Origin: Saprospiraceae bacterium
Lineage (GTDB): Bacteria > Bacteroidota > Bacteroidia > Chitinophagales > Saprospiraceae
Direction of reading: 5' to 3'
DNA: 64,000 bases
Assembly: GCA_016710265.1 (NCBI GenBank)
Contig: JADJJL010000006.1
Span: 310,001-374,000 of the forward strand
Position numbers and translations under genes: made by a program. Shown piece after piece: positions 35,877 through 44,541 of the stretch. How positions within the stretch are numbered: the first letter of the stretch is position 1; each line of letters starts with the position of its first letter. The notes beneath the pieces were generated by a model that did no database searches, was not told where the DNA came from, and was given only the letters and a program-made list of their open reading frames with translations.

Positions 35877-37363
35877 AATTAATCATCCATAAAATTTTGG
35901 TTGCGAATCGAGGGGAAATTGCACTTCGGGTCATGAAGACTGCGAAAAGACTTGGAATCAAGACGGTTGCTGTTTACAGCGAAATAGATCGCTTTGCACC
36001 CCACGTTATTTTTGCAGATGAGGCAGTTTGTGTTGGACCTGCTCCGTCCAGAGAATCTTATTTGAAGATGTCCAAAATTATCGAAGCTGCTCAGATTACA
36101 AATTCAGATGCCATTCATCCTGGATACGGATTCTTAAGCGAAAATTCTGAATTTGCCAGGCAGGTCAAAGCGGCAGGTTTGATTTTTATTGGCCCATCTG
36201 CGGAAGCCATGGACCAAATGGGATCCAAAATAGCAGCCAAACAAACCGCTACCAGATTAAATGTGCCATTGGTTCCAGGCACAGACCATGCGATTAAATC
36301 TATAGATGAGGCAAGAGAAATTTCAAATTCGACTGGATTTCCATTGCTCATTAAAGCAAGTGCCGGAGGTGGCGGAAAAGGAATGAGACTGGTGGAATCC
36401 ATGGGTGATTTAGAAGAACAAATGAGACAAGCTTCCAACGAAGCAATTTCATCATTTGGAGATGGAGCAGTCTTTATTGAAAAATTTGTCAGCAGACCAA
36501 GACATATTGAAATCCAAATTTTTTGCGATTCTCATGGCCAAGGTGTTTATCTTTTTGAACGAGAATGCAGCATCCAACGAAGACATCAAAAGATCATCGA
36601 AGAAGCACCTTCATCTTGTCTATCTGAAGATATAAGAAGTAAAATGGGCAAGGATGCGGTGAGATTGGCCTTGGGTTGTAATTATGTGGGGGCTGGTACT
36701 GTAGAGTTTTTGGTAGATGAACAATTGAATTATTTTTTTCTGGAAATGAATACCAGACTGCAAGTGGAACATCCAGTGACTGAGATGATCACAGGACTGG
36801 ATTTGGTAGAATGGCAAATTCGAATTGCTGAAGGGAAATCATTGCCAAAGCAACAAAGTGAATTAAAAATAAATGGACATGCTCTAGAGGTTCGGATTTG
36901 TGCCGAAGATACCAGAAATAATTTTTTTCCAAGCATTGGTACCTTATCCATCTATCAACCCCCCAAAGCAGACTTTATACGTGTAGACGATAGTTATACA
37001 GAAGGAATGACCATCCCTATGGAATATGATCCTATGATTGGAAAATTGGTGGTTCATGGAAAAGATAGAGATGAAGCGATCCGCAGAATGTTGTTTGCTA
37101 TCAAAAATTTTTCCATTGAAGGACTTGAAACAACACTCCCTTTCTGTGAGTTTGTTTTAAAACATCCTGCATTTTTAAATGGAGATTTTGACACAGGATT
37201 TGTTGCACAACATCATCAAGAATATTTGGATTCCAAAGAGGACTCCAATTTGATTGAAGCGATTGCCCTTTTGGCTAATCATATTTGGCTTGAAAAAACC
37301 AATGAAACTCTGAGTGATTTGCCTGCTTCAAGTAATTGGTATTCAAAAAGAGTTGAAAGGTGA
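35873..37363 (+). CDS. accC: Biotin carboxylase subunit of acetyl/propionyl-CoA carboxylase
   Basis: 496 residues. ATP-dependent carboxylation of biotin. Motifs: 'ILVANRGEIALRVMKTAKRLG', 'HPGYGFLSENSEFAR', the ATP-grasp glycine loop 'KASAGGGGKGMRLV', 'ECSIQRRHQKIIEEAPS', 'EMNTRLQVEHPVTEMI' with the Glu/Asn metal ligands, and 'HALEVRICAEDTRNNFFPS'. Translationally coupled to mutA (ATGA overlap) and to mutB. The matching carboxyltransferase beta subunit is not in this window. Because the neighbours are mutase genes I infer it serves propionyl-CoA carboxylase. Confidence 0.94.
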   Translation: MKLIIHKILVANRGEIALRVMKTAKRLGIKTVAVYSEIDRFAPHVIFADEAVCVGPAPSRESYLKMSKIIEAAQITNSDAIHPGYGFLSENSEFARQVKAAGLIFIGPSAEAMDQMGSKIAAKQTATRLNVPLVPGTDHAIKSIDEAREISNSTGFPLLIKASAGGGGKGMRLVESMGDLEEQMRQASNEAISSFGDGAVFIEKFVSRPRHIEIQIFCDSHGQGVYLFERECSIQRRHQKIIEEAPSSCLSEDIRSKMGKDAVRLALGCNYVGAGTVEFLVDEQLNYFFLEMNTRLQVEHPVTEMITGLDLVEWQIRIAEGKSLPKQQSELKINGHALEVRICAEDTRNNFFPSIGTLSIYQPPKADFIRVDDSYTEGMTIPMEYDPMIGKLVVHGKDRDEAIRRMLFAIKNFSIEGLETTLPFCEFVLKHPAFLNGDFDTGFVAQHHQEYLDSKEDSNLIEAIALLANHIWLEKTNETLSDLPASSNWYSKRVER

Positions 37364-37368
37364 AATCG

Positions 37369-39474
37369 ATGGATAAAGAAACTCCAATGTATCAAAACCC
37401 GGAAGGTATAAGCATTCAAAAGGAATACGATTCTAAAGATGTTCCAATTGAATTTTCTCAGTATATTGCAGGTATGCCTCCTTTTTTAAGAGGCCCGTAT
37501 CCCTCTATGTTTGTGACCCAACCATGGACCATCCGTCAATACGCAGGATTTTCAAATGCAAAAGATAGCAATGCTTTTTACAGAAAAAATTTAGCAGGAG
37601 GACAAAAAGGATTGTCCATCGCTTTCGATCTCGCGACTCATCGAGGATATGATTCAGATCATCCTAGAGTGACTGGAGACGTTGGAAAAGCAGGGGTGGC
37701 CATTGATACGGTGGAAGATATGAAATTGCTTTTTGACCAAATTCCATTGGATCAAATGTCCGTATCGATGACCATGAACGGAGCAGTTTTGCCGATCATG
37801 GCATTTTATATTGTAGCAGCAGAAGAACAAGGTGTTGAATCCCATAAGTTGACTGGTACTATACAGAATGATATTCTCAAAGAGTTTATGGTGAGAAATA
37901 CCTATATTTATCCACCGGAAGCTTCGATGCAAATTGTGTCAGATATTTTCTCGTATTGTGCCAAATTTTTACCAAAATTTAATTGCATCAGCGTAAGTGG
38001 CTATCACATGCACGAAGCGGGAGCACCTGCAGATCTTGAGTTGGCTTATACTTTGGCCGATGGATTAGAATATATCAGGGCAGGATTAAAAGCAGGTTTA
38101 AATATTGATGATTTTGCTCCAAGGATTTCATTTTTCTGGGGAATCGGAATGAATTTTTTTATGGAAATTGCCAAAATGAGGGCCGCACGCGTGCTTTGGT
38201 CAGAATTGGTCTCACAGTTTCAAGCCAAAAATCCCAAATCCCTGGCCTTAAGGACCCATTGCCAGACCAGTGGATGGAGTTTAACGGAACAAGATCCAAT
38301 TAATAATATCACAAGAACAGCTGTGGAAGCCATGGCTGCTGTTTTAGGTGGAACTCAGTCTTTGCATACCAATTCCATGGACGAAGCCATTGCCTTACCC
38401 ACTGATTTTTCAGCAAAAATCGCGCGAGAAACTCAATTGTACATACAGTCTCAATCAGCAGTCACCAAAGCAGTAGATCCATTGGGAGGTTCCTTTTATT
38501 TAGAAAATCTAACCCATCAATTGATTGAAAAAGCAAGAAAACACATTCAAGAAGTTGAAAGTTACGGAGGCATCACCAAAGCCATTGAAAAAGGACTTCC
38601 AAAACTCAAAATCGAAGAAGCCGCAGCCATCAAGCAAGCAGCCATTGATTCTGGGACACAGCAGATCATTGGGATGAATGTTTTTAAATCGAATGATCAA
38701 TATCCATTTGATATTTTAGATGTAGATAATGACGCAGTGCGAGACGAACAATTGCGCAAATTGCAGTCTATTAAATCAAACAGAGATCCACAGAAGCTTA
38801 AATTCGCATTGGACGCTTTGACCGATGCGGCTAGTACTAAATCAGAAAATTTATTGGCTTTGGCCGTTCAGGCAGCAAGACATAGAGCAACTTTAGGTGA
38901 AATCAGCGAAGCATTGGAAAAAGTATTTGGAAGATACCAAGCGCTTCATCAAACGGTGAGATCAGTTTACAGTCATGCCACAAAGGATAAATCCTCTATG
39001 AATAAAATTTTAAAACTATCCGACCAATTTGCAAAGTTGGACGGAAGACGTCCAAGAATGATGGTCGCCAAATTAGGACAAGATGGCCATGATCGAGGAG
39101 CCAAGATTATAGCCACCGGTTTTGCAGATTTTGGTTTTGACATCGATATTGCTCCCTTGTTTTTAACTGCAGAAGAAGCTGCAAAGCAAGCCATAGAATC
39201 AGATGTACATATTTTGGGTATTTCTTCATTGGCTGCGGGTCACAAGACACTGGTACCTCAAGTCATCAAATCATTGGCAGATCAAGGCAGAAATGACATT
39301 ATGTTGGTGGTGGGAGGTGTGATTCCTCAAAAAGATTATCAATTTCTATATGACAAGGGAGTGAGTTGTATTTTTGGGCCAGGTACTCCATTACCAACAG
39401 CTGCTCAGCAGGTTTTGGAAGAATTGTTCAAAAAATTTCATCCTGAATATAAAATTTCTTTTTCAGAATTTTAG
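37369..39474 (+). CDS. mutB: Methylmalonyl-CoA mutase, large (catalytic) subunit
   Basis: 701 residues from ATG 37369; a GTG at 37360 overlapping the accC stop (GTGA) is an alternative start. Isomerises (R)-methylmalonyl-CoA to succinyl-CoA using adenosylcobalamin. TIM-barrel motifs: 'FVTQPWTIRQYAGFS', 'GLSIAFDLATHRGYDSDHPRV', 'RTHCQTSGWSLTEQDP', 'GGTQSLHTNSMDEAIALPT' and 'DPLGGSFYLENL'. The C-terminal B12 domain has the DxHxxG base-off motif 'GQDGHDRGAK' at about residues 571-577 and 'LGISSLAAGHKTL'. Ends the bccp-mutA-accC-mutB unit. Confidence 0.96.
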   Translation: MDKETPMYQNPEGISIQKEYDSKDVPIEFSQYIAGMPPFLRGPYPSMFVTQPWTIRQYAGFSNAKDSNAFYRKNLAGGQKGLSIAFDLATHRGYDSDHPRVTGDVGKAGVAIDTVEDMKLLFDQIPLDQMSVSMTMNGAVLPIMAFYIVAAEEQGVESHKLTGTIQNDILKEFMVRNTYIYPPEASMQIVSDIFSYCAKFLPKFNCISVSGYHMHEAGAPADLELAYTLADGLEYIRAGLKAGLNIDDFAPRISFFWGIGMNFFMEIAKMRAARVLWSELVSQFQAKNPKSLALRTHCQTSGWSLTEQDPINNITRTAVEAMAAVLGGTQSLHTNSMDEAIALPTDFSAKIARETQLYIQSQSAVTKAVDPLGGSFYLENLTHQLIEKARKHIQEVESYGGITKAIEKGLPKLKIEEAAAIKQAAIDSGTQQIIGMNVFKSNDQYPFDILDVDNDAVRDEQLRKLQSIKSNRDPQKLKFALDALTDAASTKSENLLALAVQAARHRATLGEISEALEKVFGRYQALHQTVRSVYSHATKDKSSMNKILKLSDQFAKLDGRRPRMMVAKLGQDGHDRGAKIIATGFADFGFDIDIAPLFLTAEEAAKQAIESDVHILGISSLAAGHKTLVPQVIKSLADQGRNDIMLVVGGVIPQKDYQFLYDKGVSCIFGPGTPLPTAAQQVLEELFKKFHPEYKISFSEF

Positions 39475-39640
39475 AATTTAATGAGAACCAGATGGGTACT
39501 GCCTAAATCAAAATTTATAAATGGATGAGTTGATATTTTTTTATTCATTTTTTGACAATCGCTATTAGAATAGGAAAAAAAACCTGACTTTTGCCTGCTA
39601 TCTCAGTTACGAAGCAATCATTTTATTAACCAACCATTTA

Positions 39641-41050
39641 ATGCCTACAGACCACGTTTTAAGCTGGAACAAGGTTTTGGATGAGGTTCGCAAGAATCTG
39701 ACTCCAAAGCACTTCAACACCTGGTTTGTGCCCATTAAACCACTTCAACAAGAAGGTCATGTTTTGACCCTCGAAGTACCCAATGAGTTTTTTTTGTCCC
39801 ACTTGGAGACCCATTTTTTGCAAGTTCTAAAGGATGGTGTCAAGGGTGCTATTGGTCCTCGAAGCAAAATTGAGTACCGAATTGCCATGGATGATTACAA
39901 AAAGCCTGGAATTGATCGGACCAAAGCCTTAAAAAATGAAAAAGAATTTCAGGATGCCAATCATATTGGGATAGCCAATCCCTTTGTGATTCCAGGCATT
40001 AGGAAGCAAAATTGGGAAGCAAATTTAAATCCACATTACATCTTTGAAAATTTTGTAGAAGGCCATTGTAATAGGGTAGCACGTCAGGCAGGCTTACAAA
40101 TTACCAGTAAACCTGGTGAGCTATTTAATCCATTGTTGGTCTATGGCAATGTGGGTTTGGGTAAAACCCATTTATTGAATGCCATTGGCAATGCTTTGAT
40201 GAAGAAATATCCTAAAATGCATGTTTTGTACCTGACTTCCGATAAGTACACCAACATGTTTATTCAGGCCATTAGGAATAATTCAACCTCTGATTTCGGA
40301 CATTATTTTCAACAGGTGGATGTTTTGATCATTGATGACATCCAATATTTCTCCGGGAAGGCTGGAACCCAGGAAATATTTTTTCACCTGTTTAATCAAA
40401 TGCACCAAAATAGAAAACAGATCATCATGGGTTCTGACAGGGCGCCCAAAGACCTGAAAGAAATAGATGATAGGTTGATCAGTCGCTTTAAATGGGGCGC
40501 ATCACTCGAACTCCTGACTCCGGATTATGAAACCATGATGGCCATTCTCGAAGAGAAGCTGGAGGAAAAAGAGGTAGAACTCACCCAACAGGTAAAAGAG
40601 CTTTTGTGCCATAATTTAAAAGACAATATCCGGGAAATTGAAGGAGTTATTGTCAATATTAAGTTGCAAAGTTCGCTAAATGGCAAATCCGTCAGTTTGG
40701 AACTGGTAAAGGATATTTTGCAAAGTTTCTCTAACAGAGGTGAAAATGTAGTGAGTATTGATGCCATTACAAGAATTGTTTCAGAGCAAACCAGCATTCC
40801 TGTGAACAGTATGTTGGGAAAAGGGCGACAAAGAAACATTGTTCAGGCTAGGCAACTGGCCATGTACTATTCAAAAAAAATGACCAAAAAACCACTTGCT
40901 TCCATTGGTTCTGCTTTTGGTGGAAGGGACCACAGTACTGTGATCTATTCATGCGAAGCGGTTGAGAATCTGATGGATACAGACAAACTTTTTGAGGAGC
41001 TTGCCCGTAAAATTGAGCGGGTTATCATTAAAACTTTGGGAATCAAATAA
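39641..41050 (+). CDS. dnaA: Chromosomal replication initiator DnaA
   Basis: 469 residues. Domain I 'WNKVLDEVRKNLTPKHFNTWFVPI' at the N-terminus; AAA+ Walker A 'GNVGLGKTHLLNAIG' from residue 169, Walker B 'VLIIDDIQYF', sensor 'GSDRAPKDLKEIDDRLISRF'; domain IV with 'GKGRQRNIVQARQLAMYYSKKM' and the DnaA-box signature 'GSAFGGRDHSTVIYSC'. Monocistronic. I looked for DnaA boxes in the 166 bp upstream and found none, so this does not look like the origin. A 10-bp AT-rich stem follows the stop. Confidence 0.98.
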   Translation: MPTDHVLSWNKVLDEVRKNLTPKHFNTWFVPIKPLQQEGHVLTLEVPNEFFLSHLETHFLQVLKDGVKGAIGPRSKIEYRIAMDDYKKPGIDRTKALKNEKEFQDANHIGIANPFVIPGIRKQNWEANLNPHYIFENFVEGHCNRVARQAGLQITSKPGELFNPLLVYGNVGLGKTHLLNAIGNALMKKYPKMHVLYLTSDKYTNMFIQAIRNNSTSDFGHYFQQVDVLIIDDIQYFSGKAGTQEIFFHLFNQMHQNRKQIIMGSDRAPKDLKEIDDRLISRFKWGASLELLTPDYETMMAILEEKLEEKEVELTQQVKELLCHNLKDNIREIEGVIVNIKLQSSLNGKSVSLELVKDILQSFSNRGENVVSIDAITRIVSEQTSIPVNSMLGKGRQRNIVQARQLAMYYSKKMTKKPLASIGSAFGGRDHSTVIYSCEAVENLMDTDKLFEELARKIERVIIKTLGIK

Positions 41051-41076
41051 TTAGATTTATTAATTTTCTAATTATT
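41046..41076 (+). terminator. AT-rich hairpin at the dnaA 3' end
   Basis: Perfect 10-bp stem AATAATTAGA / TCTAATTATT with an 11-nt loop, overlapping the dnaA stop codon. It is AT-only apart from one pair, so it is a weak terminator candidate. Confidence 0.4.
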
Positions 41077-41123
41077 CATTTGAACCTTCTTTTTAAAATA
41101 ATTGCTTTAAAAAATAATAATTG

Positions 41124-41154
41124 TTTGGATAAATTCTGAAATTTCCTACTTTTG
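41124..41154 (+). promoter_or_regulatory. Consensus Bacteroidota promoter for the tRNA-Ser/tRNA-Pro unit
   Basis: TTTG at 41124-41127, a 19-nt spacer, and TACTTTTG at 41147-41154, which is an exact match to TTTG-N19-TAnnTTTG. It lies 17 nt before tRNA-Ser. The start of transcription would be about 41160. Confidence 0.85.
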
Positions 41155-41171
41155 CGTCTCTTTTTAAGTAA

Positions 41172-41260
41172 GGTGAGGTGGGTGAGTGGCTGAAACCAAC
41201 GGTTTGCTAAACCGTCGTACTCCGAAAGGGGTACCGAGGGTTCGAATCCCTCCCTCACCG
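41172..41260 (+). tRNA. tRNA-Ser (anticodon GCT)
   Basis: 89 nt with the long variable arm of class II tRNAs (CGTACTCCGAAAGGGGTACCG). Acceptor GGTGAGG pairs with CCTCACC, discriminator G, anticodon loop TTTGCTAAA with anticodon GCT. CCA is not encoded. First of a two-tRNA unit. Confidence 0.97.
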
Positions 41261-41307
41261 CTAAAAAAGTGAGTGAGGAACTTGGGGAGTAGCGCACATG
41301 ATAAATT

Positions 41308-41381
41308 CGGGGCGTAGCGCAGCCCGGTAGCGCACCTGGTTTGGGACCAGGGGGTCCCAGGTTCGAATCCTGGTGCCCCGA
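41308..41381 (+). tRNA. tRNA-Pro (anticodon TGG)
   Basis: 74 nt. Acceptor CGGGGCG pairs with TGCCCCG (one G-T pair), discriminator A, anticodon stem CCTGG/CCAGG with loop TTTGGGA, anticodon TGG, T loop GTTCGAATC. CCA is not encoded. Followed 2 nt later by a strong terminator. Partial copies of this tRNA lie on both sides. Confidence 0.97.
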
Positions 41382-41382
41382 C

Positions 41383-41418
41383 AAAAAGAGCTTGATGCAA
41401 ATCAGGCTCTTTTTTTTT
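41383..41418 (+). terminator. Terminator of the tRNA-Ser/tRNA-Pro unit
   Basis: Stem AAAAAGAGCTTGAT / ATCAGGCTCTTTTT (one G-T pair) capped by a GCAA tetraloop and ending in a run of nine T. Confidence 0.92.
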
Positions 41419-41743
41419 GCCCTTTTCTAAGTAAGTACCGCATCTGGTTTGGTCCCTAAGCCTACTTGGGGACCAGGCCTGTGACGCCTTGGCGTTGAAT
41501 ATAACGCCTTATCGTAATTCAAAACGCAATTGTACAGTCCATCCAAAAAAGAGCTTTTAAAGTCCACCCTACAAATGAATTGTCCGTCTATTACTTCAAA
41601 ATTGGTAGTCAATTAAGGATTGGGCTGTTGGTCGAACTGATACGTAACACTAAAATGAAACTAATACCAATACGTTTGGAAAATCGAAAAATCTATAATT
41701 TGTCGAGAGTGTATCTAAATATGGGGGAATTGATTCCTCAATA
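41419..41743. other. Intergenic region with tRNA-Pro-like fragment and hairpins
   Basis: No convincing gene; a 61-codon minus-strand frame (41427-41612) starts with TTG and has no recognisable family. Contains 'GTACCGCATCTGGTTTGG', close to the D-arm/anticodon part of the neighbouring tRNA-Pro; a long perfect hairpin TGGTCCCTAAG-CCTA-CTTGGGGACCA (one G-T pair) at 41450-41475; and adjacent mutually exclusive stems ACGCC/GGCGT and GGCGTT/AACGCC at about 41484-41509. Confidence 0.5.
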
Positions 41744-42127
41744 CTAGGGTTTTATGATTTTTCGGTCAGGATTGTGTTGAAAACAAAAACCATTGCCAAT
41801 ACTGGTCATATGGCGGCATCTTGTACCCGCTTTAGTGATACCACGGCACTGTTCTGTGGAGTTGCTTACACCTCTTTCTATATTTGAGTACACATCTTGT
41901 AAACTTGATAAGGTAGGTGGTTTGCAGATTTTGCAGGGATCTAAGCCATTATTTATAGCTTTATCCAATGTGATGGAAGAAGATACATTTTCGACCATTC
42001 GACAATTTCCTCGATGATATTTTTGACCATAAGGTGTATGGTAAACAGTTTGAGCGTTAATACTGAAAATAAAAAGTTGTGAAAATGCTAAATAGAATAA
42101 TGATTGTAAAAGCTTCAATTTGGGCAT
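41744..42127 (-). CDS. Small secreted Cys-rich protein with DUF5763-type zinc motif
   Basis: 127 residues. Signal peptide about 1-25 ('FSINAQ'). Two Cys-containing modules follow: 'VYHTPYGQKYHRGNCRMVENV...LDPCKICKPP' (an Ada/ComEC-like small zinc-binding segment often written 'VY.T..GKKYH..GCR......PCK.C.P') and 'QCRGITKAGTRCRHMTSIGNGFCFQHNP' (DUF5763-type C-x-x-x-T-x-x-G-x-x-C...C-x-x-H). Both modules are commonly found in small exported or membrane-linked bacterial proteins. Function unknown. Followed on its strand by tRNA/terminator debris, not by another gene. Confidence 0.75.
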   Translation of the reverse strand: MPKLKLLQSLFYLAFSQLFIFSINAQTVYHTPYGQKYHRGNCRMVENVSSSITLDKAINNGLDPCKICKPPTLSSLQDVYSNIERGVSNSTEQCRGITKAGTRCRHMTSIGNGFCFQHNPDRKIIKP

Positions 42128-42235
42128 TGATTTAAAGTTACGAATAAAATTGGTATAAAACCAAAAGGAGCAACATAAATATATCCAAAAAAGTTCCTTT
42201 ATTCAAAATCACCATTTGAATTTTCATTAATCCGG

Positions 42236-44311
42236 TTAAATTTTTAATATTAAAAAATCTCCTACTGAAGGAATCATAAGAACATAATATCCTGCTTCCA
42301 GATTTATTACATCTAATACCAATTCTCCAAAAACATCCGTTGAAAAACTAGAATTGCCATTGATACTTACTTGGTTTCCATTAAATCTAAATATTTTGAT
42401 TCCATTTTTTGGATTACTCAATGAAATATTGATTTTATCGGATGTCGGGTTAGGATAAATTCGGATATTTAAAAGATCCTCTTTTATGTTTTCATCATAT
42501 TTAATTTGAATTGTATCAGATATTTCACAAAGAGTAATATTATTTATAGCTCTTAGTATATATAATCCTGGTTGGTCAATCCTAGTGAATGATCCAATAT
42601 CACTATTGCTCCATTCATAAGAAACACCAGGTTCATCAGGTAACGTGTTGTTAACTAGGATTGTATTTCCGGGCGATAAAATGACTAAGGAGTCAAGGTT
42701 TATTTTTGGGAGAGGGTAGACTATTGTTGATTCTTGAATTTCAGAGAAACAACCATTTTGATCTATATACATATTAACTATTGTATAATTACCAGGAATA
42801 ATGGGGTTGAATTTATACAGTAAACCAGATGTATCATTGATATTCATACTATTTCTAAATTCAGAAAAAAATGAATTTGAAGCCAATGGTTGATTGATGG
42901 TCAAAATAGACGGACTATCTTTTTCGCAATATGTATTTTCAAGTCCTGAAAGAATCAAATTAGGTTTTGGATAAATATTTGAAACAGCTATGGACGTACT
43001 ATCTTTACAACCTAAAGCGTTTGTGTAACTGTATTTAATAATTAGGTTTGTAGTATCAAATAATGGTTTAAATTCAGCCATTCCTGGGGAAGTATTTTTA
43101 ATAAATAACCCTGAGAATAAACCTCCAGTTTGACTGCCCATTAATATTGAAGAGTCTTGATTTTCACAATAATCCAACTCCAAGCCTGAAAAACTAATAT
43201 ATGTCACCGAATCAATTATAACAGTATAAGAGGAAGTATCAGAACAACCATTACTATTAGTGACTCTAAAAAAAACAGGATACATACCATCAGGAATGGT
43301 ATCAGAAATAGTGTGGCTATTGTTAACCGCAAAAAAACTATCCTTCTTATTGTAGAAATCCAAAACAATAACAGAAAAATTTGATGTTGAAGTACTCAGA
43401 TTGTTTATAACTTGACGTTCGTTTTCGCAGGTTTTGTCAAAACTAAAGATCCCTTTAGGTTTTCTGAGATTTAGAATATCAAAAGTATCTGATTGTATGC
43501 AACCATCCTGATTTATAGTCACAAACATTCTCCTATTAATTCCATTTGAATCCAGAAAACATTTAAAATCTCCCTTTTCAGTAAAATTAGGATTAATACC
43601 TTCTATAATCACATCAACCGATGATAACAACTGACTAAAATTAGATTGATTAAATATGGTTGTTGAATCACTAAAACAAACAGTATCAGAATGAAAATTT
43701 AGTTCAGGTAAGAATTTAGTACCAATGACAAATATGGTATCTATATCTGGACATTGTAATGTAGTATAGGTTAATCTCACTTTAATAGAATCTCCATTAC
43801 TCACTTCAATAAAATAGCTATTCATTGATTTATTGTATGGTACATTCGTTAATGCTTGATTCATCAAGTCAAAAAATGAAATACTTTCTGATGTATAGGA
43901 ACTGTCATACAGACTGTTTGAAACCAGATGTAAAGGAGTACCATTAAAACAATCAATTACTGGTGGATCCAAGATCAATTTAGGTAAAATATGTAATGTT
44001 AAAAATATTGTGTCAACAAAATAATTACTAATTGTATCTCTGGGAATAGCTTTCCTTATAATTGTATCATTTTTATATAATATTATAATATTACGAAAGG
44101 ATAATGTGTCAGTAATAACTCTATTTCTGATCCATAAAAAATCATAGATAGTTGTATCTAGTTCATTCTTCAATATTACAGAATCACCATTTTGCACACA
44201 AAAAAAGGTATCTATTCTCGTACTAATCGTATCAGAGGCTGCAAATGTCACTATATTAAAAAGTAGCACAAAAACTACTGTGTACAAATAGTGTATATTA
44301 TATTTTTTCAC
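42236..44311 (-). CDS. T9SS-exported PKD-like surface protein
   Basis: 691 residues from GTG 44309-44311, chosen because its first base overlaps the stop of the upstream gene in a GTGA junction; a TTG three codons upstream is possible. Signal peptide about 1-25 ('IVTFAAS'). The body has repeated 'GL...YCE...S' Ig-like units ('FSGLELDYCENQDSSILMG', 'LSGLENTYCEKDSPSI') and 'GCKDST'/'GCSDTS' ends, the pattern of PKD-like surface repeats. The C-terminus is a type A T9SS domain: IRIYPNPTSDKINISL, 'NLEAGYYVLMIPSVGDFLILKI'. Last gene of the minus-strand envelope cluster. Confidence 0.85.
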   Translation of the reverse strand: MKKYNIHYLYTVVFVLLFNIVTFAASDTISTRIDTFFCVQNGDSVILKNELDTTIYDFLWIRNRVITDTLSFRNIIILYKNDTIIRKAIPRDTISNYFVDTIFLTLHILPKLILDPPVIDCFNGTPLHLVSNSLYDSSYTSESISFFDLMNQALTNVPYNKSMNSYFIEVSNGDSIKVRLTYTTLQCPDIDTIFVIGTKFLPELNFHSDTVCFSDSTTIFNQSNFSQLLSSVDVIIEGINPNFTEKGDFKCFLDSNGINRRMFVTINQDGCIQSDTFDILNLRKPKGIFSFDKTCENERQVINNLSTSTSNFSVIVLDFYNKKDSFFAVNNSHTISDTIPDGMYPVFFRVTNSNGCSDTSSYTVIIDSVTYISFSGLELDYCENQDSSILMGSQTGGLFSGLFIKNTSPGMAEFKPLFDTTNLIIKYSYTNALGCKDSTSIAVSNIYPKPNLILSGLENTYCEKDSPSILTINQPLASNSFFSEFRNSMNINDTSGLLYKFNPIIPGNYTIVNMYIDQNGCFSEIQESTIVYPLPKINLDSLVILSPGNTILVNNTLPDEPGVSYEWSNSDIGSFTRIDQPGLYILRAINNITLCEISDTIQIKYDENIKEDLLNIRIYPNPTSDKINISLSNPKNGIKIFRFNGNQVSINGNSSFSTDVFGELVLDVINLEAGYYVLMIPSVGDFLILKI

Positions 44312-44541
44312 TGTATGCAATTTAAATCATATGGATTCTCAATAGTTGCACCTTCTTCATCGGTACTGATCATATGGAGCAACAAACGACCACCATCTTC
44401 TACCAAAAATAAGTAAAATAAACCTACATCATAAGATTCGGTGATAGCTAAACTTCGGACAAAATTAAAGCTTGAAAATTCGTTGCACCAAATGTAATCT
44501 TTCTCTTTGTATTCTGATAAAAAACCAAAATAATTATTCAT
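44308..44541 (-). CDS. 77-residue hypothetical protein, or the frame-shifted C-terminus of the upstream gene
   Basis: Reads MNNYFGFLSEYKEKDYIWCNEF and later 'ITESYDVGLFYLFLVEDGGRLLLHMIS', which looks like the last strands of a propeller and has no start of its own type (no signal). The preceding gene stops 'SNKKYE' 8 nt into this frame; removing one A at the TAA gives SNKKYEYYFGFLSE in frame. I think both are one gene split by a 1-nt insertion, but separate overlapping genes cannot be excluded. Confidence 0.5.
   Translation of the reverse strand: MNNYFGFLSEYKEKDYIWCNEFSSFNFVRSLAITESYDVGLFYLFLVEDGGRLLLHMISTDEEGATIENPYDLNCIQ

Noticed and set aside
39475..39640. Possible replication origin upstream of dnaA
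   Set aside because: No DnaA boxes and no clear AT-rich unwinding element were found in the 166 bp.
41427..41612. 61-codon minus-strand frame
   Set aside because: TTG start, overlaps hairpins and tRNA-like debris, and matches no family.
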